Shown here piece by piece: positions 16,022 to 24,596 of a DNA stretch of 38,348 nt (positions within the stretch are counted from its first letter, which is position 1; each line of letters opens with the position of its first letter). This DNA comes from GAS188 sp044445965 (GTDB lineage Bacteria; Pseudomonadota; Alphaproteobacteria; Rhizobiales; Beijerinckiaceae), in the NCBI GenBank assembly GCA_044445965.1, contig JBIOEJ010000046.1, forward strand, positions 1 to 38,348, read 5' to 3'. Made by a program: the position numbers and the translations under genes. A model generated the notes under the pieces. That model had not been told where the DNA came from. It saw nothing but the letters and a program-made list of their open reading frames with translations, and did not search any database.

Positions 16022-18352
16022 ATGCGACAACAACTCGGCCCTCCTGCGATGGATGACATGCCCAAGGCTCCAGCGGCGCGCGCGACGCCCACCCTGCCCT
16101 CGCGCGAGGACATTCTCGGCTATGTGGCGCGCGAGGCGGAGCGCGGCGCCAAGATCGGCAAGCGCGAGATCGCCCGCGCTTTCGCCGTCAAGGGCGCCGA
16201 TCGCATCGGGCTCAAGCGCCTCCTCAAGGAGATGGAAGACGATGGTCTCCTGGACCGCCGGCGCAAGGCGCTCGCCAAGGCCGGCACGCTGCCATCAGTC
16301 CTCCTGGCCGACATCGCCGGCACCACGCAAGACGGCGATCTGTTCGCGACGCCGACCGAATGGGATGTCGAGGCGCAGGGCTCGGCTCCGCGCATCCTGA
16401 TCGCCTTGCCGCGCCGCGCCAAGACCGGGGAACGCGCGCCGGGCCTGCGCGACACTGCGCTGCTACGCATCGAGCGCTTGCGGGATGACGAATTTCCCTA
16501 TGCCGGGCGGGTCATCAAGGTCCTTCCGCGGGAGAAGGTGCGCACGCTCGGGGTGCTGCGGATGCAAGCGGATGGCTCGGCCCGCCTCGTGCCTGTGGAC
16601 AAGAAGGCGCAGGGGCGCGAATTGCTGATCGCCGCGGCAGATCTCGGCGAGGCGCACGACGGCGACCTCGTCTCGGTCGCGCCGATCGAGGCCGGGCGCG
16701 GCAGGCTCGGCCTCGTGCGCGCCAAGGTGCGCGAACGCCTGGGCTCGCTCGGCAGCGAGAAGGTGGTGAGCCTGATCGCAGTCTATGCCCACGGCATCCC
16801 TCATGTCTTCTCGCCCGCCGCGCTTCACGAAGCCGAGCGGGCGCGGCCGGCAAGCCTCGCGGGGCGCGAGGATTGGCGTTCGCTGCCGCTCGTCACCATC
16901 GATCCGCCGGACGCCAAGGATCATGACGACGCCGTCCACGCCGTCTCGGACGGTGATCCGAGGAACGCCGGCGGCTTCGTGCTCACCATCGCGATCGCCG
17001 ATGTCGCGGCCTATGTGCGGGCAGGCTCCGCGCTCGACAAGGAAGCGCTGGAGCGCGGCAATTCGGTCTATTTTCCAGATCGCGTGGTGCCGATGCTGCC
17101 CGAGCGCATCTCGAACGATCTATGCTCGCTGCGCCCGCGGGAGGATCGGCCGGCGCTCGCGGTGCGAGCCAGCATCGACGCGCATGGGCGCAAGCTGCGC
17201 CACTCCTTCCACCGCGTCATGATGCGCTCGGCCGCGAAGCTCGCCTACGCGCAAGCGCAAGCCGCGGCCGACGGCCTAGCCGACGATGCGACGGGCCCGC
17301 TGACCGATAGCGTCATCGCACCGCTCTACGCCGCCTACGAGGCGCTGAAGTTGGCGCGCGCCGAGCGTCACCCGCTCGATCTCGACCTGCCCGAGCGCAA
17401 GATCGTCCTTAAGGCCGACGGCACCGTCGATCGCGTGGTCATGCCGCGGCGGCTCGACGCCCATCGGCTGATCGAGGAGTTCATGATCCTCGCCAATGTC
17501 TGCGCGGCCGAGACGCTGGAGCGGGCCCACATCCCCCTCCTCTATCGCGTCCATGACGAGCCCTCGGCCGAAAAACTCGAGGGCCTGCGCGAGGTGCTGG
17601 ACTCGATCGGCATCAAGCTGCCGAAGCAAGGAGCGCTGCGGCCGACCTTATTCAATTCGATCCTGGCGCGCGTCACCGGGACGCCGCACCAGGCCTTCAT
17701 CAACGAGGTCGTGCTGCGCACCCAGGCTCAAGCCGAATATGCCGCCGAGAACTACGGTCATTTCGGCTTGAACCTGCGCCGCTATGCTCATTTCACCTCG
17801 CCCATCCGCCGCTACAGCGATCTCGTCGTGCATCGTGGCCTCGTTCGAGCCTTGAACCTCGGCGAAGATGGCCTTGCGCCCTCCGTGACCGTGGCCGGGC
17901 TCGCCGAGATCGGGGCGCGCATCTCGGCCGCCGAACGCCGCGCCATGGTGGCTGAGCGCGAAACGGTCGATAGGCTGATCGCAGCCTATCTCGCCCATGA
18001 GATCGGCGCCGTCTTCGAGGCGCGCGTCAATGGCGTGACGCGGGCGGGCCTCTTCGTTTCGCTCACCGAGACCGGCGCCTCGGGCTTCATTCCCGCCTCG
18101 ACCTTGGGCGGAGAATATTTTCGCTACAAGCAGGCCGAGCATGCCTTGGTCGGCGACCGCACCGGCATGACCTATCGGCTCGGCGATCCGGTCAGCGTGC
18201 GGCTCGTCGAGGCGGCCCCGATCGCAGGCGCGCTGCGCTTCGAGATGCTGTCGGAGGGCTCGAGCATCTCGCGGCACAAGCAGCGAAGGCCTCGCGAAGA
18301 GGCCCGCCGGCCGCCGGGACGCGAAAGCCGCGCATCCGCGCGCAGACCGTAG
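16022..18352 (+). CDS. rnr: Ribonuclease R
   Basis: RNase R is a processive 3'-5' exoribonuclease that degrades structured RNA. The 776-residue protein begins with a helix-turn-helix-like region (SREDILGYV through RLLKEMEDDGLL), followed by cold-shock-type domains and the RNB catalytic domain. The active-site signature DPPDAKDHDDAVHAV holds the metal-binding aspartates. Later RNB motifs are YFPDRVVPMLPERISNDLCSL and HFGLNLRRYAHFTSPIRRYSDL. An S1 domain (VFEARVNGVTRAGLFVSL) and a basic Arg-rich tail end it. ATG codons at 16049 and 16058 are alternative starts; no candidate has a strong ribosome site. In many relatives rnr follows topA, but here an ABC operon lies between. Confidence 0.95.
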   Translation: MRQQLGPPAMDDMPKAPAARATPTLPSREDILGYVAREAERGAKIGKREIARAFAVKGADRIGLKRLLKEMEDDGLLDRRRKALAKAGTLPSVLLADIAGTTQDGDLFATPTEWDVEAQGSAPRILIALPRRAKTGERAPGLRDTALLRIERLRDDEFPYAGRVIKVLPREKVRTLGVLRMQADGSARLVPVDKKAQGRELLIAAADLGEAHDGDLVSVAPIEAGRGRLGLVRAKVRERLGSLGSEKVVSLIAVYAHGIPHVFSPAALHEAERARPASLAGREDWRSLPLVTIDPPDAKDHDDAVHAVSDGDPRNAGGFVLTIAIADVAAYVRAGSALDKEALERGNSVYFPDRVVPMLPERISNDLCSLRPREDRPALAVRASIDAHGRKLRHSFHRVMMRSAAKLAYAQAQAAADGLADDATGPLTDSVIAPLYAAYEALKLARAERHPLDLDLPERKIVLKADGTVDRVVMPRRLDAHRLIEEFMILANVCAAETLERAHIPLLYRVHDEPSAEKLEGLREVLDSIGIKLPKQGALRPTLFNSILARVTGTPHQAFINEVVLRTQAQAEYAAENYGHFGLNLRRYAHFTSPIRRYSDLVVHRGLVRALNLGEDGLAPSVTVAGLAEIGARISAAERRAMVAERETVDRLIAAYLAHEIGAVFEARVNGVTRAGLFVSLTETGASGFIPASTLGGEYFRYKQAEHALVGDRTGMTYRLGDPVSVRLVEAAPIAGALRFEMLSEGSSISRHKQRRPREEARRPPGRESRASARRP

Positions 18353-18717
18353 GCGGACCGACATCGAGCGGCAGTCGCGTCGCGCGGGCGGCAGGAATTG
18401 CTCACGCAATTCACAAGCTGCCCCGTTGTTTTTCAAACCGCTACTTGACTGACGATGCAGTGCTCGGATCAACTCGATAGCGCAGGAGATGATTCGAGTC
18501 CCCCTACAGCGCCATCTGCCCAAGCTTGTCCCCGCGAAGGTGGGGTTGAGGGGCGACGGAGCGAGCGACAAGAATAGAGAAAAAAGGAACGAGAGCCCGG
18601 CCGATGCTACCGGTCGAGACGAGGTTCTGGAACATTTCGAGCGGCGGCTTCTCCGCCCGAAAAGGTCCCAGCAGGGGTTGCGTCGGCCCATCGACAATAG
18701 AGCCGCGCGGAGCCTTC
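18353..18717. other. Intergenic stretch without a recognised gene
   Basis: 365 bp between rnr and the next small gene. I see no convincing coding frame. It contains a small GC hairpin near 18533-18548 (CCCCGC, loop GAAG, GTGGGG) within a G-rich stretch, of the type common in dispersed rhizobial intergenic repeats. A purine-rich tract (about 18570-18595) follows. No tRNA or known ncRNA pattern was recognised. Confidence 0.5.
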
Positions 18718-18981
18718 ATGCCACACGTTCCTGCTGCCCGGAGGAGCACCGAGCTGCGTGCCCGCCTCACCGACATTGTCGTCATCGCCACGCAAGCCGA
18801 ATCGCTGCGGGTGGCCGGCTATACCGAGCTCGCCATCTGGCGGCACTTCCTCGAGGCGTTTATCGTTGACCTCGATGCGCTATCGCTGATCATCGCCGAG
18901 CTGTTCGGCAAGCGACAGGCCGATGGCGAGCCGGGCCCGGCCGCATCGGCACAGGGTTTCGGATATCACCAAGCCGCTTGA
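18718..18981 (+). CDS. Hypothetical small helical protein
   Basis: An 87-residue frame. ATG 18718 has GGAG five bases upstream, which decides this start over the longer open frame from 18604. The N-terminal part is basic (RRSTELRARL); the middle looks helical and amphipathic (IVVIATQAESLRVAGYTEL, then WRHFLEAFIVDLDALSLIIAEL), and the tail is Gly/Ala-rich. There is no signal peptide. It precedes lexA by 238 bp on the same strand. I do not recognise the family. Confidence 0.5.
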   Translation: MPHVPAARRSTELRARLTDIVVIATQAESLRVAGYTELAIWRHFLEAFIVDLDALSLIIAELFGKRQADGEPGPAASAQGFGYHQAA

Positions 18982-19132
18982 GCGGGGTCGCGGCGGCCAT
19001 GAGGAAGACGGCGCGCCCATCACCTTCTCCCGCCATTGGCAAGACAAAAGACCGTTCTCCGCCCCTGCGCCCACCCGGCCCGCAGGCATTTGCGAAATGG
19101 TTCCGGATACTAGTACCGCCGAAGGGCTTGCG

Positions 19133-19147
19133 GAACACAGCAAGAAC
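19133..19147 (-). promoter_or_regulatory. LexA SOS box (GAAC-N7-GAAC)
   Basis: GAAC at 19133-19136 and GAAC at 19144-19147 are separated by exactly 7 bases. This is the complement of the GTTC-N7-GTTC direct repeat recognised by alphaproteobacterial LexA. It lies 72 bp upstream of the lexA start, fitting autoregulation. Confidence 0.8.
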
Positions 19148-19157
19148 TTGTAAAAGA

Positions 19158-19172
19158 GTTCGTGATTTGTTT
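19158..19172 (+). promoter_or_regulatory. Second, imperfect LexA box (GTTC-N7-GTTT)
   Basis: GTTC 19158-19161, 7 bases, then GTTT 19169-19172: one mismatch from the consensus direct repeat, in the opposite orientation to the perfect box 10 bp upstream. It would allow two LexA dimers side by side on the lexA promoter. Confidence 0.5.
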
Positions 19173-19219
19173 TCAAGGCGTTCGAATCACTCGCATTCGC
19201 CTCAGGCAGGGACCGCGCC

Positions 19220-19918
19220 ATGCTCACTCGCAAACAACTCGAGCTTCTCAAATTCATCAACGAGCGATCGAGGGAGAGCGGCGTGCCGCCTTCGTTCGAC
19301 GAGATGAAGGAAGCGCTCGATCTGCGCTCGAAATCGGGGATCCACAGATTGATCCTGGCGCTCGAGGAGCGCGGGTTCATCAGGCGGCTACCCAATCGGG
19401 CCCGCGCGCTCGAGGTGCTGAAGATGCCCGACACCAACTTCTCGCGGCAGCGGGGCAGCTTCAGCCCGAACGTCATCGAGGGCAGCCTCGGCAAGGTGCG
19501 CCAGCCATCCGGCTCGGAGGAACGCAAGCATGCGAGCGTCTCGATCCCGATCATGGGACGGATCGCGGCCGGCACGCCGATCGAGGCGATCCAAGTGCGC
19601 AGCCACACCATCGCGGTGCCGAGCGAGTTCCTCGGCCAAGGCGAGCATTTCGGCCTCGAAGTGCGTGGCGATTCGATGATCGAGGCCGGCATTCACGACG
19701 GCGATACGGTGCTGGTGCGCAAGCAGAGCACGGCGAATTCCGGCGACATCGTCGTGGCGCTGATCGATGCCGAAGAGGCAACGCTCAAGCGCTTCCGACG
19801 CAAGGGCTCCTCGATCGCGCTCGAAGCTGCGAACCCGGCCTATGAGACGCGCTTGCTCGGCCCCGACCGAGTGCAGATCCAAGGCAAGCTCGTGAGCCTC
19901 ATACGGCGTTACAACTGA
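19220..19918 (+). CDS. lexA: LexA repressor
   Basis: LexA represses the SOS regulon and cleaves itself when RecA filaments form on damaged DNA. The 232-residue protein has the winged-helix DNA-binding domain (LTRKQLELLKFI at the N-terminus, SFDEMKEALDLRSKSGIHRLI for the recognition region), a linker longer than in E. coli as is usual for Alphaproteobacteria, the cleavage site Ala117-Gly118 in GRIAAGTP, the nucleophile Ser152 in RGDSMIEAG and the general base Lys190 in ATLKRF. Two SOS boxes lie upstream, so it is autoregulated. A comEC neighbour, frequent in related genomes, is absent here. Confidence 0.97.
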   Translation: MLTRKQLELLKFINERSRESGVPPSFDEMKEALDLRSKSGIHRLILALEERGFIRRLPNRARALEVLKMPDTNFSRQRGSFSPNVIEGSLGKVRQPSGSEERKHASVSIPIMGRIAAGTPIEAIQVRSHTIAVPSEFLGQGEHFGLEVRGDSMIEAGIHDGDTVLVRKQSTANSGDIVVALIDAEEATLKRFRRKGSSIALEAANPAYETRLLGPDRVQIQGKLVSLIRRYN

Positions 19919-20126
19919 TCGCAATCCGGCTACACCTCGTCACATACTGATTGACGGTTGCTGCGTGGGCTCCTCCGCGTCGCCGGATAGGGCTTGCGTT
20001 GCGGCTTGCGTCTTGCCATGTCGAAACTTGATGGAGCATTTCCTTCCGCTTCCTGGATGTTGACGCTCGAGCGCTCGCCGCTTCACCTCGAGCTCAATGA
20101 CGATCGAGCCTTCGACATGATGTTGC

Positions 20127-21059
20127 ATGAGTGAAGTTTCCGAACCCGTTATCCCGCCTCGGAGCGGATCGACGCCGACGATACGCGCCGCCGCGCGTCG
20201 TCTGCGCTATCGTGTGGAATACGGATTCTTCTGGTGCATCGCGAAGCTCGCCGCCGCTTTGCCCCTCGAACTGTGCGCGGCCTGGTCGGGTTGGTGCTGG
20301 CGGCAGATGGGGCGCTTCAATTCGCGCCGCCAACGCGCTCATGTGCAGCTTGCCCGGTCCCTGCCGGAGCTGAGCGACGCCGAGCGCGAGACGATCGTCA
20401 GCGAGATGTGGGACAATCTCGGGCGCGCCTTCGCCGAGACCTTCCATCTGAGGGAATTCATCGACCATCCCGAGCGCTACGAGATGACGCGCGAGGCCGA
20501 GCTTCGAGAATTCATGGCTCGCAGCCGAAGATTCATCATCGTCTCGCTGCACAGCGCCAATTGGGAGCTGGCCGCGCTCGGTCCGTTGCGCGCCGGCCTG
20601 CGCATCGCCGGCATCTACCAGGCGATCAAGAACCCCTTCGTCGATGCCTATGTGACGAGGCTGCGCGAACCGCTCTATCCGGCGGCGCTCCTGCCGAAAT
20701 CGCGCGACACCCCGCGCCGGTTCATCAAGCTGATGCGCGAAGGCGTGACCGTCGCCATGATGTCCGATCTGAGGGAAACGCGCGGCATCGAAGTCCCTTT
20801 CTTCGGCAGGCCTGCGCCGTCGACCTCCTTTCCGGCGCTGTTATCCGTCGCGCATGAGTTGCCGATCCTCGCCGTGCGCACGCTGCGCCTTCCCCGCTCG
20901 CATTTCCAATTCGATTGGCGTGTCCTCGAGCCCGTTCGTGACGGCGCCTCGCGCGAGGATAATGTCAGAGCGACGACTGCCATGATCCAGAATTGCTTCG
21001 AGAGCTGGGTGCGCGAGCGCCCGGGCGAATGGATGTGGGTGCATCGTCGCTGGGGATGA
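20127..21059 (+). CDS. Lipid A biosynthesis acyltransferase (LpxL/HtrB family)
   Basis: A 310-residue protein of the late lipid A acyltransferase family, which adds secondary acyl chains to Kdo2-lipid A at the inner membrane. The catalytic HX4E motif is HSANWE in VSLHSANWELAALG. Other family signs are an N-terminal hydrophobic anchor (FFWCIAKLAAALPLELCAAW), DLRETRGIEVPFFGRPAPS and the ending RPGEWMWVHRRWG. The chain specificity cannot be read from the sequence. It follows lexA by 208 bp on the same strand, and that gap holds nothing I recognise. Confidence 0.9.
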   Translation: MSEVSEPVIPPRSGSTPTIRAAARRLRYRVEYGFFWCIAKLAAALPLELCAAWSGWCWRQMGRFNSRRQRAHVQLARSLPELSDAERETIVSEMWDNLGRAFAETFHLREFIDHPERYEMTREAELREFMARSRRFIIVSLHSANWELAALGPLRAGLRIAGIYQAIKNPFVDAYVTRLREPLYPAALLPKSRDTPRRFIKLMREGVTVAMMSDLRETRGIEVPFFGRPAPSTSFPALLSVAHELPILAVRTLRLPRSHFQFDWRVLEPVRDGASREDNVRATTAMIQNCFESWVRERPGEWMWVHRRWG

Positions 21060-21094
21060 GGCTTTCCCCGGCGAAGCGTCCGACGCTCGCCCAA

Positions 21095-21244
21095 TCATTC
21101 TGCCGGCCGGCCAAGGCCGGACAGCTCCGTCTCGCCGAGCATGCCGCCGCGCATCGGCTCGAGCACGAACAAGGCGAGCAGCACCACGGCGACATAAGGC
21201 AATGTCCTTTGATCGTGCGGCCAGCGGCCTCGAATGCCGGTCAC
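21095..21244 (-). CDS. 49-residue single-pass membrane protein coupled to the CoA-transferase
   Basis: A 50-codon frame whose GTG start (21244-21242) overlaps the TGA of the formyl-CoA transferase gene as GTGA, the same coupling seen for plsY-dprA and lutB-lutC in this window. The product begins with a short basic region (TGIRGRWPHDQR), has one clear membrane helix (LPYVAVVLLALFVLEP) and ends in a short hydrophilic tail (GETELSGLGRPAE). No family is recognised. It may be a real small membrane partner, or the remnant of a larger transporter gene. It converges with the acyltransferase gene. Confidence 0.5.
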   Translation of the reverse strand: MTGIRGRWPHDQRTLPYVAVVLLALFVLEPMRGGMLGETELSGLGRPAE

Positions 21245-22800
21245 TCGGCGGCGAGCGGCAACGCCTCGCCGAGCGCGCCTGACGCCAGGATCTCGGCGAC
21301 CCGTTTCCGATCGAGCTTCAGCACGCTGCGTAAGACCTCCTCGGTGTGCTCGCCGAGCAGCGGCGAACGCTTCACCTCGCTAATCGAGTCCGACATCTTG
21401 ATCGGGTTGCCGACGCTGAGGTACTTGCCGCGCGTCGGATGATCGACCTCGACGACCGTGCCGGTCTTGCGCAGCGACTCCTCCTCGGCGATCTCCTTCA
21501 TCGACAGGATCGGCCCGCAGGGGATGCCGTATCCGTTGAGGATGTCCATGGCCTCGAATTTCGTCTTGGTCATGGTCCATCGCTCGATCGTGTCGAAGAT
21601 CTCTCCGAGCCGCGGCAGACGGGCTGGCGGCTTGGCGTAATCGGGATGGGTCTTCCATTCGGGCTTGCCGATCACATCGCAGATCGCCTCCCAGACCGGC
21701 GCCTGCGTGATGAAATAGATATAGGCGTCGGGATCGCTCTCCCAGCCCTTGCACTTCAAGATCCAACCTGGCTGACCGCCGCCTGAATCATTGCCGGCTC
21801 GCGGCACCGCCTTGCCGAAGGGAATGTTCCGACCGAACTGGCTGTACTCCCTGAGGGGGCCATGCTCGAGACGCTGCTGGTCGCGCAGCTTGACGCGGCA
21901 GAGATTGAGCACGCCGTCCTGCATGGCGGCGAGCACCTTCTGGCCGCGGCCGGTGCGGTTGCGCTGGTAGAGCGCGCAGACGATGCCGAGCGCCAGATGC
22001 AAGCCAGTACCGGTGTCGCCGATCTGCGCGCCGGTCACCAGCGGCGGGCCATCGAGGAAGCCCGTCGTCGAGGCGGCGCCCCCGGCGCACTGGGCGACGT
22101 TTTCGTAGACCTTGCAATCCTCATAGGGGCCGGGGCCGAAGCCCTTGACCGAAGCAACGATCATGCGCGGGTTGAGCTTATGGATATGCTCGAAGGTGAG
22201 CCCCATGCGGTCGAGCGCGCCCGGCGCGAAATTCTCGACCAGCACATCGCATGACTTCACCAGGGCCTCCAACACCTCCTTGCCTTGCGGATGCTTGGAA
22301 TCGATGGTGATCGAACGCTTGTTGTGGTTCAGCATCGTGAAATAGAGGCTGTCCACATTCGGGACATCGCGGAGCTGACCGCGCGTGATGTCGCCGACGC
22401 CCGGCCGTTCGACCTTGATCACGTCGGCGCCGAACCAGGCGAGGAGCTGGGTGCAAGTCGGGCCGGACTGGACATGGGTGAAATCGAGGATGCGCACTCC
22501 GTCGAGCGCCTTGCCGGCGCCGCCCCAAGGCTTGCTCGACGGCTTGCGGATCGCCGAGGCGACCCCTTTCGCCTCGCCCGCAATCTTCTTGGCGGCAGCG
22601 GCGGGCGCTGCCCGCTTGGTCGCGGGCTTCCCAGCCTTGCCCTTCGCAACCTTGCTCTTCGCGGCCTTGCCCTTCGCGGCCGGCTCCTTGGCGGCCGCCC
22701 CCGCTCTTTTGCTCGTCACGACCTTGGACCTCCGCGAGGCTTTCTTCATGGCCTGCTTCGCGCCGGCCATCTTCTTGGTCCGCTTCGCCACAAACGTCAT
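21241..22800 (-). CDS. frc: Formyl-CoA transferase (family III) with Lys/Ala-rich N-terminal extension
   Basis: Family III CoA-transferases swap CoA between formyl-CoA and a carboxylic acid such as oxalate. From residue 98 the 519-residue protein follows Oxalobacter Frc closely: LDGVRILDFTHVQSGP, GDITRGQLRDVPNVDSLYFTM, the aspartate nucleophile Asp295 in AMQDGVLNL, and the glycine-loop motif GGGQPGWILKCKG that closes over the active site. Residues 1-97 are an added Lys/Ala-rich region resembling histone H1-type tails; the family normally lacks it. I chose ATG 22800 for its GAGG site 6 bases upstream; ATG 22812, which overlaps the preceding stop as TGATG, is an alternative. Substrate other than formyl-CoA is not certain. 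Confidence 0.88.
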   Translation of the reverse strand: MTFVAKRTKKMAGAKQAMKKASRRSKVVTSKRAGAAAKEPAAKGKAAKSKVAKGKAGKPATKRAAPAAAAKKIAGEAKGVASAIRKPSSKPWGGAGKALDGVRILDFTHVQSGPTCTQLLAWFGADVIKVERPGVGDITRGQLRDVPNVDSLYFTMLNHNKRSITIDSKHPQGKEVLEALVKSCDVLVENFAPGALDRMGLTFEHIHKLNPRMIVASVKGFGPGPYEDCKVYENVAQCAGGAASTTGFLDGPPLVTGAQIGDTGTGLHLALGIVCALYQRNRTGRGQKVLAAMQDGVLNLCRVKLRDQQRLEHGPLREYSQFGRNIPFGKAVPRAGNDSGGGQPGWILKCKGWESDPDAYIYFITQAPVWEAICDVIGKPEWKTHPDYAKPPARLPRLGEIFDTIERWTMTKTKFEAMDILNGYGIPCGPILSMKEIAEEESLRKTGTVVEVDHPTRGKYLSVGNPIKMSDSISEVKRSPLLGEHTEEVLRSVLKLDRKRVAEILASGALGEALPLAAE

Positions 22801-22811
22801 CTCTCGCCTCA

Positions 22812-24596
22812 TCACTTGTACATCGTTTGATTCTTGGTGCCCGGCGCGTATTCGTTCGGATCGACCCAGATATTGATCACCGCCGATTTGCCGGTCTTGG
22901 CGACCTCGTCGCGCGCCTGGCGCAGGGCGGGAGCGATCTTCGCGGCCTCGCGCACCTCCACGCCCCAGCCGCCCCACATTTGCGGGAACACCGAGAATTT
23001 CATGTCGCCGAGCTTGTTGCCGATATTGCCGCGCTGCGCGCCGTATTTGGCGATCTGGCCGTAGCGGATCTGGTTCATCGCCGAATTATTGCCGATGACC
23101 GCGATATAGGGCGCGCCGAAGCGATCGGCCGTCTCCATGTCGAACGCGGTCATGCCGAAGGAGCCGTCGCCGTAATAGCAGACGACCTCCTTTTTCGGAT
23201 GCGCGAGCTTCGCCGCCATGGCGAAGCCGGTGCCAACGCCGAGCGAGCCGAGAGCGCCGGGGTCCATCCAGTTGCCAGGGCCGCGAGGACGCACCGCCTG
23301 CGCCGAGATGGTCACCACATCCCCGCCGTCGCCGATATAGATCGTATCCTCGGTGAGGAACTCGTTGATCTCATGAGCGACGCGATAGGGATGGATCGGC
23401 GATTGGTCCGAGGTGAACATCGGCATCAGCTTCTGGGTCGCGGCCTCCTCGGCTTGCGCCAGCTCGCCCATCCAGTGTCGGCGCGCCTGGCGCTTGTCTT
23501 TCTTCAGGCGCCCGCTCGCCGCCTGCAGCACGGCGGCCAGAACCGCGCCCGGATCGCCGACGATGCCGAGCGTCACATCGCGGTTCTTACCCACGGTCTT
23601 GTAGTCCATGTCGATCTGAACCAGGGTCGGCACGCTGATGCGCTTGCCGTAGCCCATGCGGAAATCGAAGGGCGTGCCGATGATCACGATCACATCGGCC
23701 TTGCCGAAAGCGAGCGAGCGGGTGCGATCGAAATGGTGCGGATCGCCGGGCGGCAGCAGACCGCGGCTCGCGCCGTTGAAGTAGCCGGGGACATCGAGGC
23801 CTCGCAAGAGCGCGATCGCTTCCTCGTGACCACGCGCCGCCCAAACTTGCTGGCCGAGCAGGATCGCCGGCCGCTCCGAATTCACCAAGATGTCGGCGAG
23901 CTTCTCGATGTCGCGCGGATCGCCGATCGATTTCGTCGAGGCGCGGTAATGCCCGGGCTTCGGCAGAACGGCTTTGGCGAGATCGATCTCCCGATCGAGG
24001 ATGTCGCGCGGGATCTCGAGATAGGACGGCCCATAGGCGCCCGCGAAGCACTCACGGGCCGCCATCGAGATCATGTCCGCGACGCGCTCGGTCGACATCA
24101 CGGTCGAGGCGAATTTGGTGATCGGTTTCATCAGGTCGACATGGGGGAGATCTTGCAGCCCTCCCATCTTCCATTGGTTGAGCGCGCTCTGGCCGCCGAT
24201 GTGGAGCACCGGGCTTTCCGAGCGGAAGGCGGTGGCGATGCCGGTGACCGCGTTGGTGCAGCCGGGACCCGCCGTCGTCACCACGCAGCCCAGCCTGCCG
24301 GTCTGGCGCGCATAACCGTCGGCCGCATGCGCCGCCGTCTGCTCATGGCGCACATCGACGATGCGGATCCCCTCGTCGAGGCAACCGTCATAGATATCGA
24401 TGATGTGGCCGCCGCAGAGCGTGAAGATGGTGTCCACCCCCTCGGCCTTCAGCGCCTTGGCGACGAGATGCCCGCCCGAGATCATGCTCGCGTCGCGGCT
24501 CTTCTGCTTCAGCGTGTCCTCGGCGGTCGTGCGGGCCTCGGCCTGCGGCTTGCGCTCGGGCGGGGGCTTCATCTTCGGCGCAGCGGTGGTCGACAT
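22812..24596 (-). CDS. ThDP-dependent 2-hydroxyacyl-CoA lyase-like enzyme (HACL2/ILVBL type)
   Basis: A 594-residue thiamine-diphosphate enzyme with the three-domain plan of acetolactate synthase. The pyrimidine domain has the catalytic glutamate Glu85 in DVRHEQTAAHAADGYAR; the PP domain has the ThDP/Mg motif GDGSFGM (476-482) ending in NN at 503-504. Compared with memory, it fits human ILVBL/HACL2 (FTLCGGHI, GTPFDFRMGYGK, QPRGP-like VRPRGPGNWMDPGALGSLGVG) better than oxalyl-CoA decarboxylase, although the neighbouring formyl-CoA transferase would suggest the latter. HACL enzymes split 2-hydroxyacyl-CoA into an aldehyde or ketone and formyl-CoA. The start, ATG 24596, overlaps the regulator gene by 28 bp. 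Automatic annotation may call it acetolactate synthase or oxalyl-CoA decarboxylase. Confidence 0.82.
   Translation of the reverse strand: MSTTAAPKMKPPPERKPQAEARTTAEDTLKQKSRDASMISGGHLVAKALKAEGVDTIFTLCGGHIIDIYDGCLDEGIRIVDVRHEQTAAHAADGYARQTGRLGCVVTTAGPGCTNAVTGIATAFRSESPVLHIGGQSALNQWKMGGLQDLPHVDLMKPITKFASTVMSTERVADMISMAARECFAGAYGPSYLEIPRDILDREIDLAKAVLPKPGHYRASTKSIGDPRDIEKLADILVNSERPAILLGQQVWAARGHEEAIALLRGLDVPGYFNGASRGLLPPGDPHHFDRTRSLAFGKADVIVIIGTPFDFRMGYGKRISVPTLVQIDMDYKTVGKNRDVTLGIVGDPGAVLAAVLQAASGRLKKDKRQARRHWMGELAQAEEAATQKLMPMFTSDQSPIHPYRVAHEINEFLTEDTIYIGDGGDVVTISAQAVRPRGPGNWMDPGALGSLGVGTGFAMAAKLAHPKKEVVCYYGDGSFGMTAFDMETADRFGAPYIAVIGNNSAMNQIRYGQIAKYGAQRGNIGNKLGDMKFSVFPQMWGGWGVEVREAAKIAPALRQARDEVAKTGKSAVINIWVDPNEYAPGTKNQTMYK

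Noticed and set aside
19940..20128. 62-codon minus-strand frame between lexA and the acyltransferase gene
   Set aside because: No ribosome site, no membrane or domain pattern, and poor codon bias; treated as non-coding.
22812..24596. Calling the ThDP enzyme oxalyl-CoA decarboxylase from its frc neighbour
   Set aside because: Motifs around the catalytic Glu and the PP domain fit HACL2/ILVBL better than Oxc; the neighbour alone is not enough.
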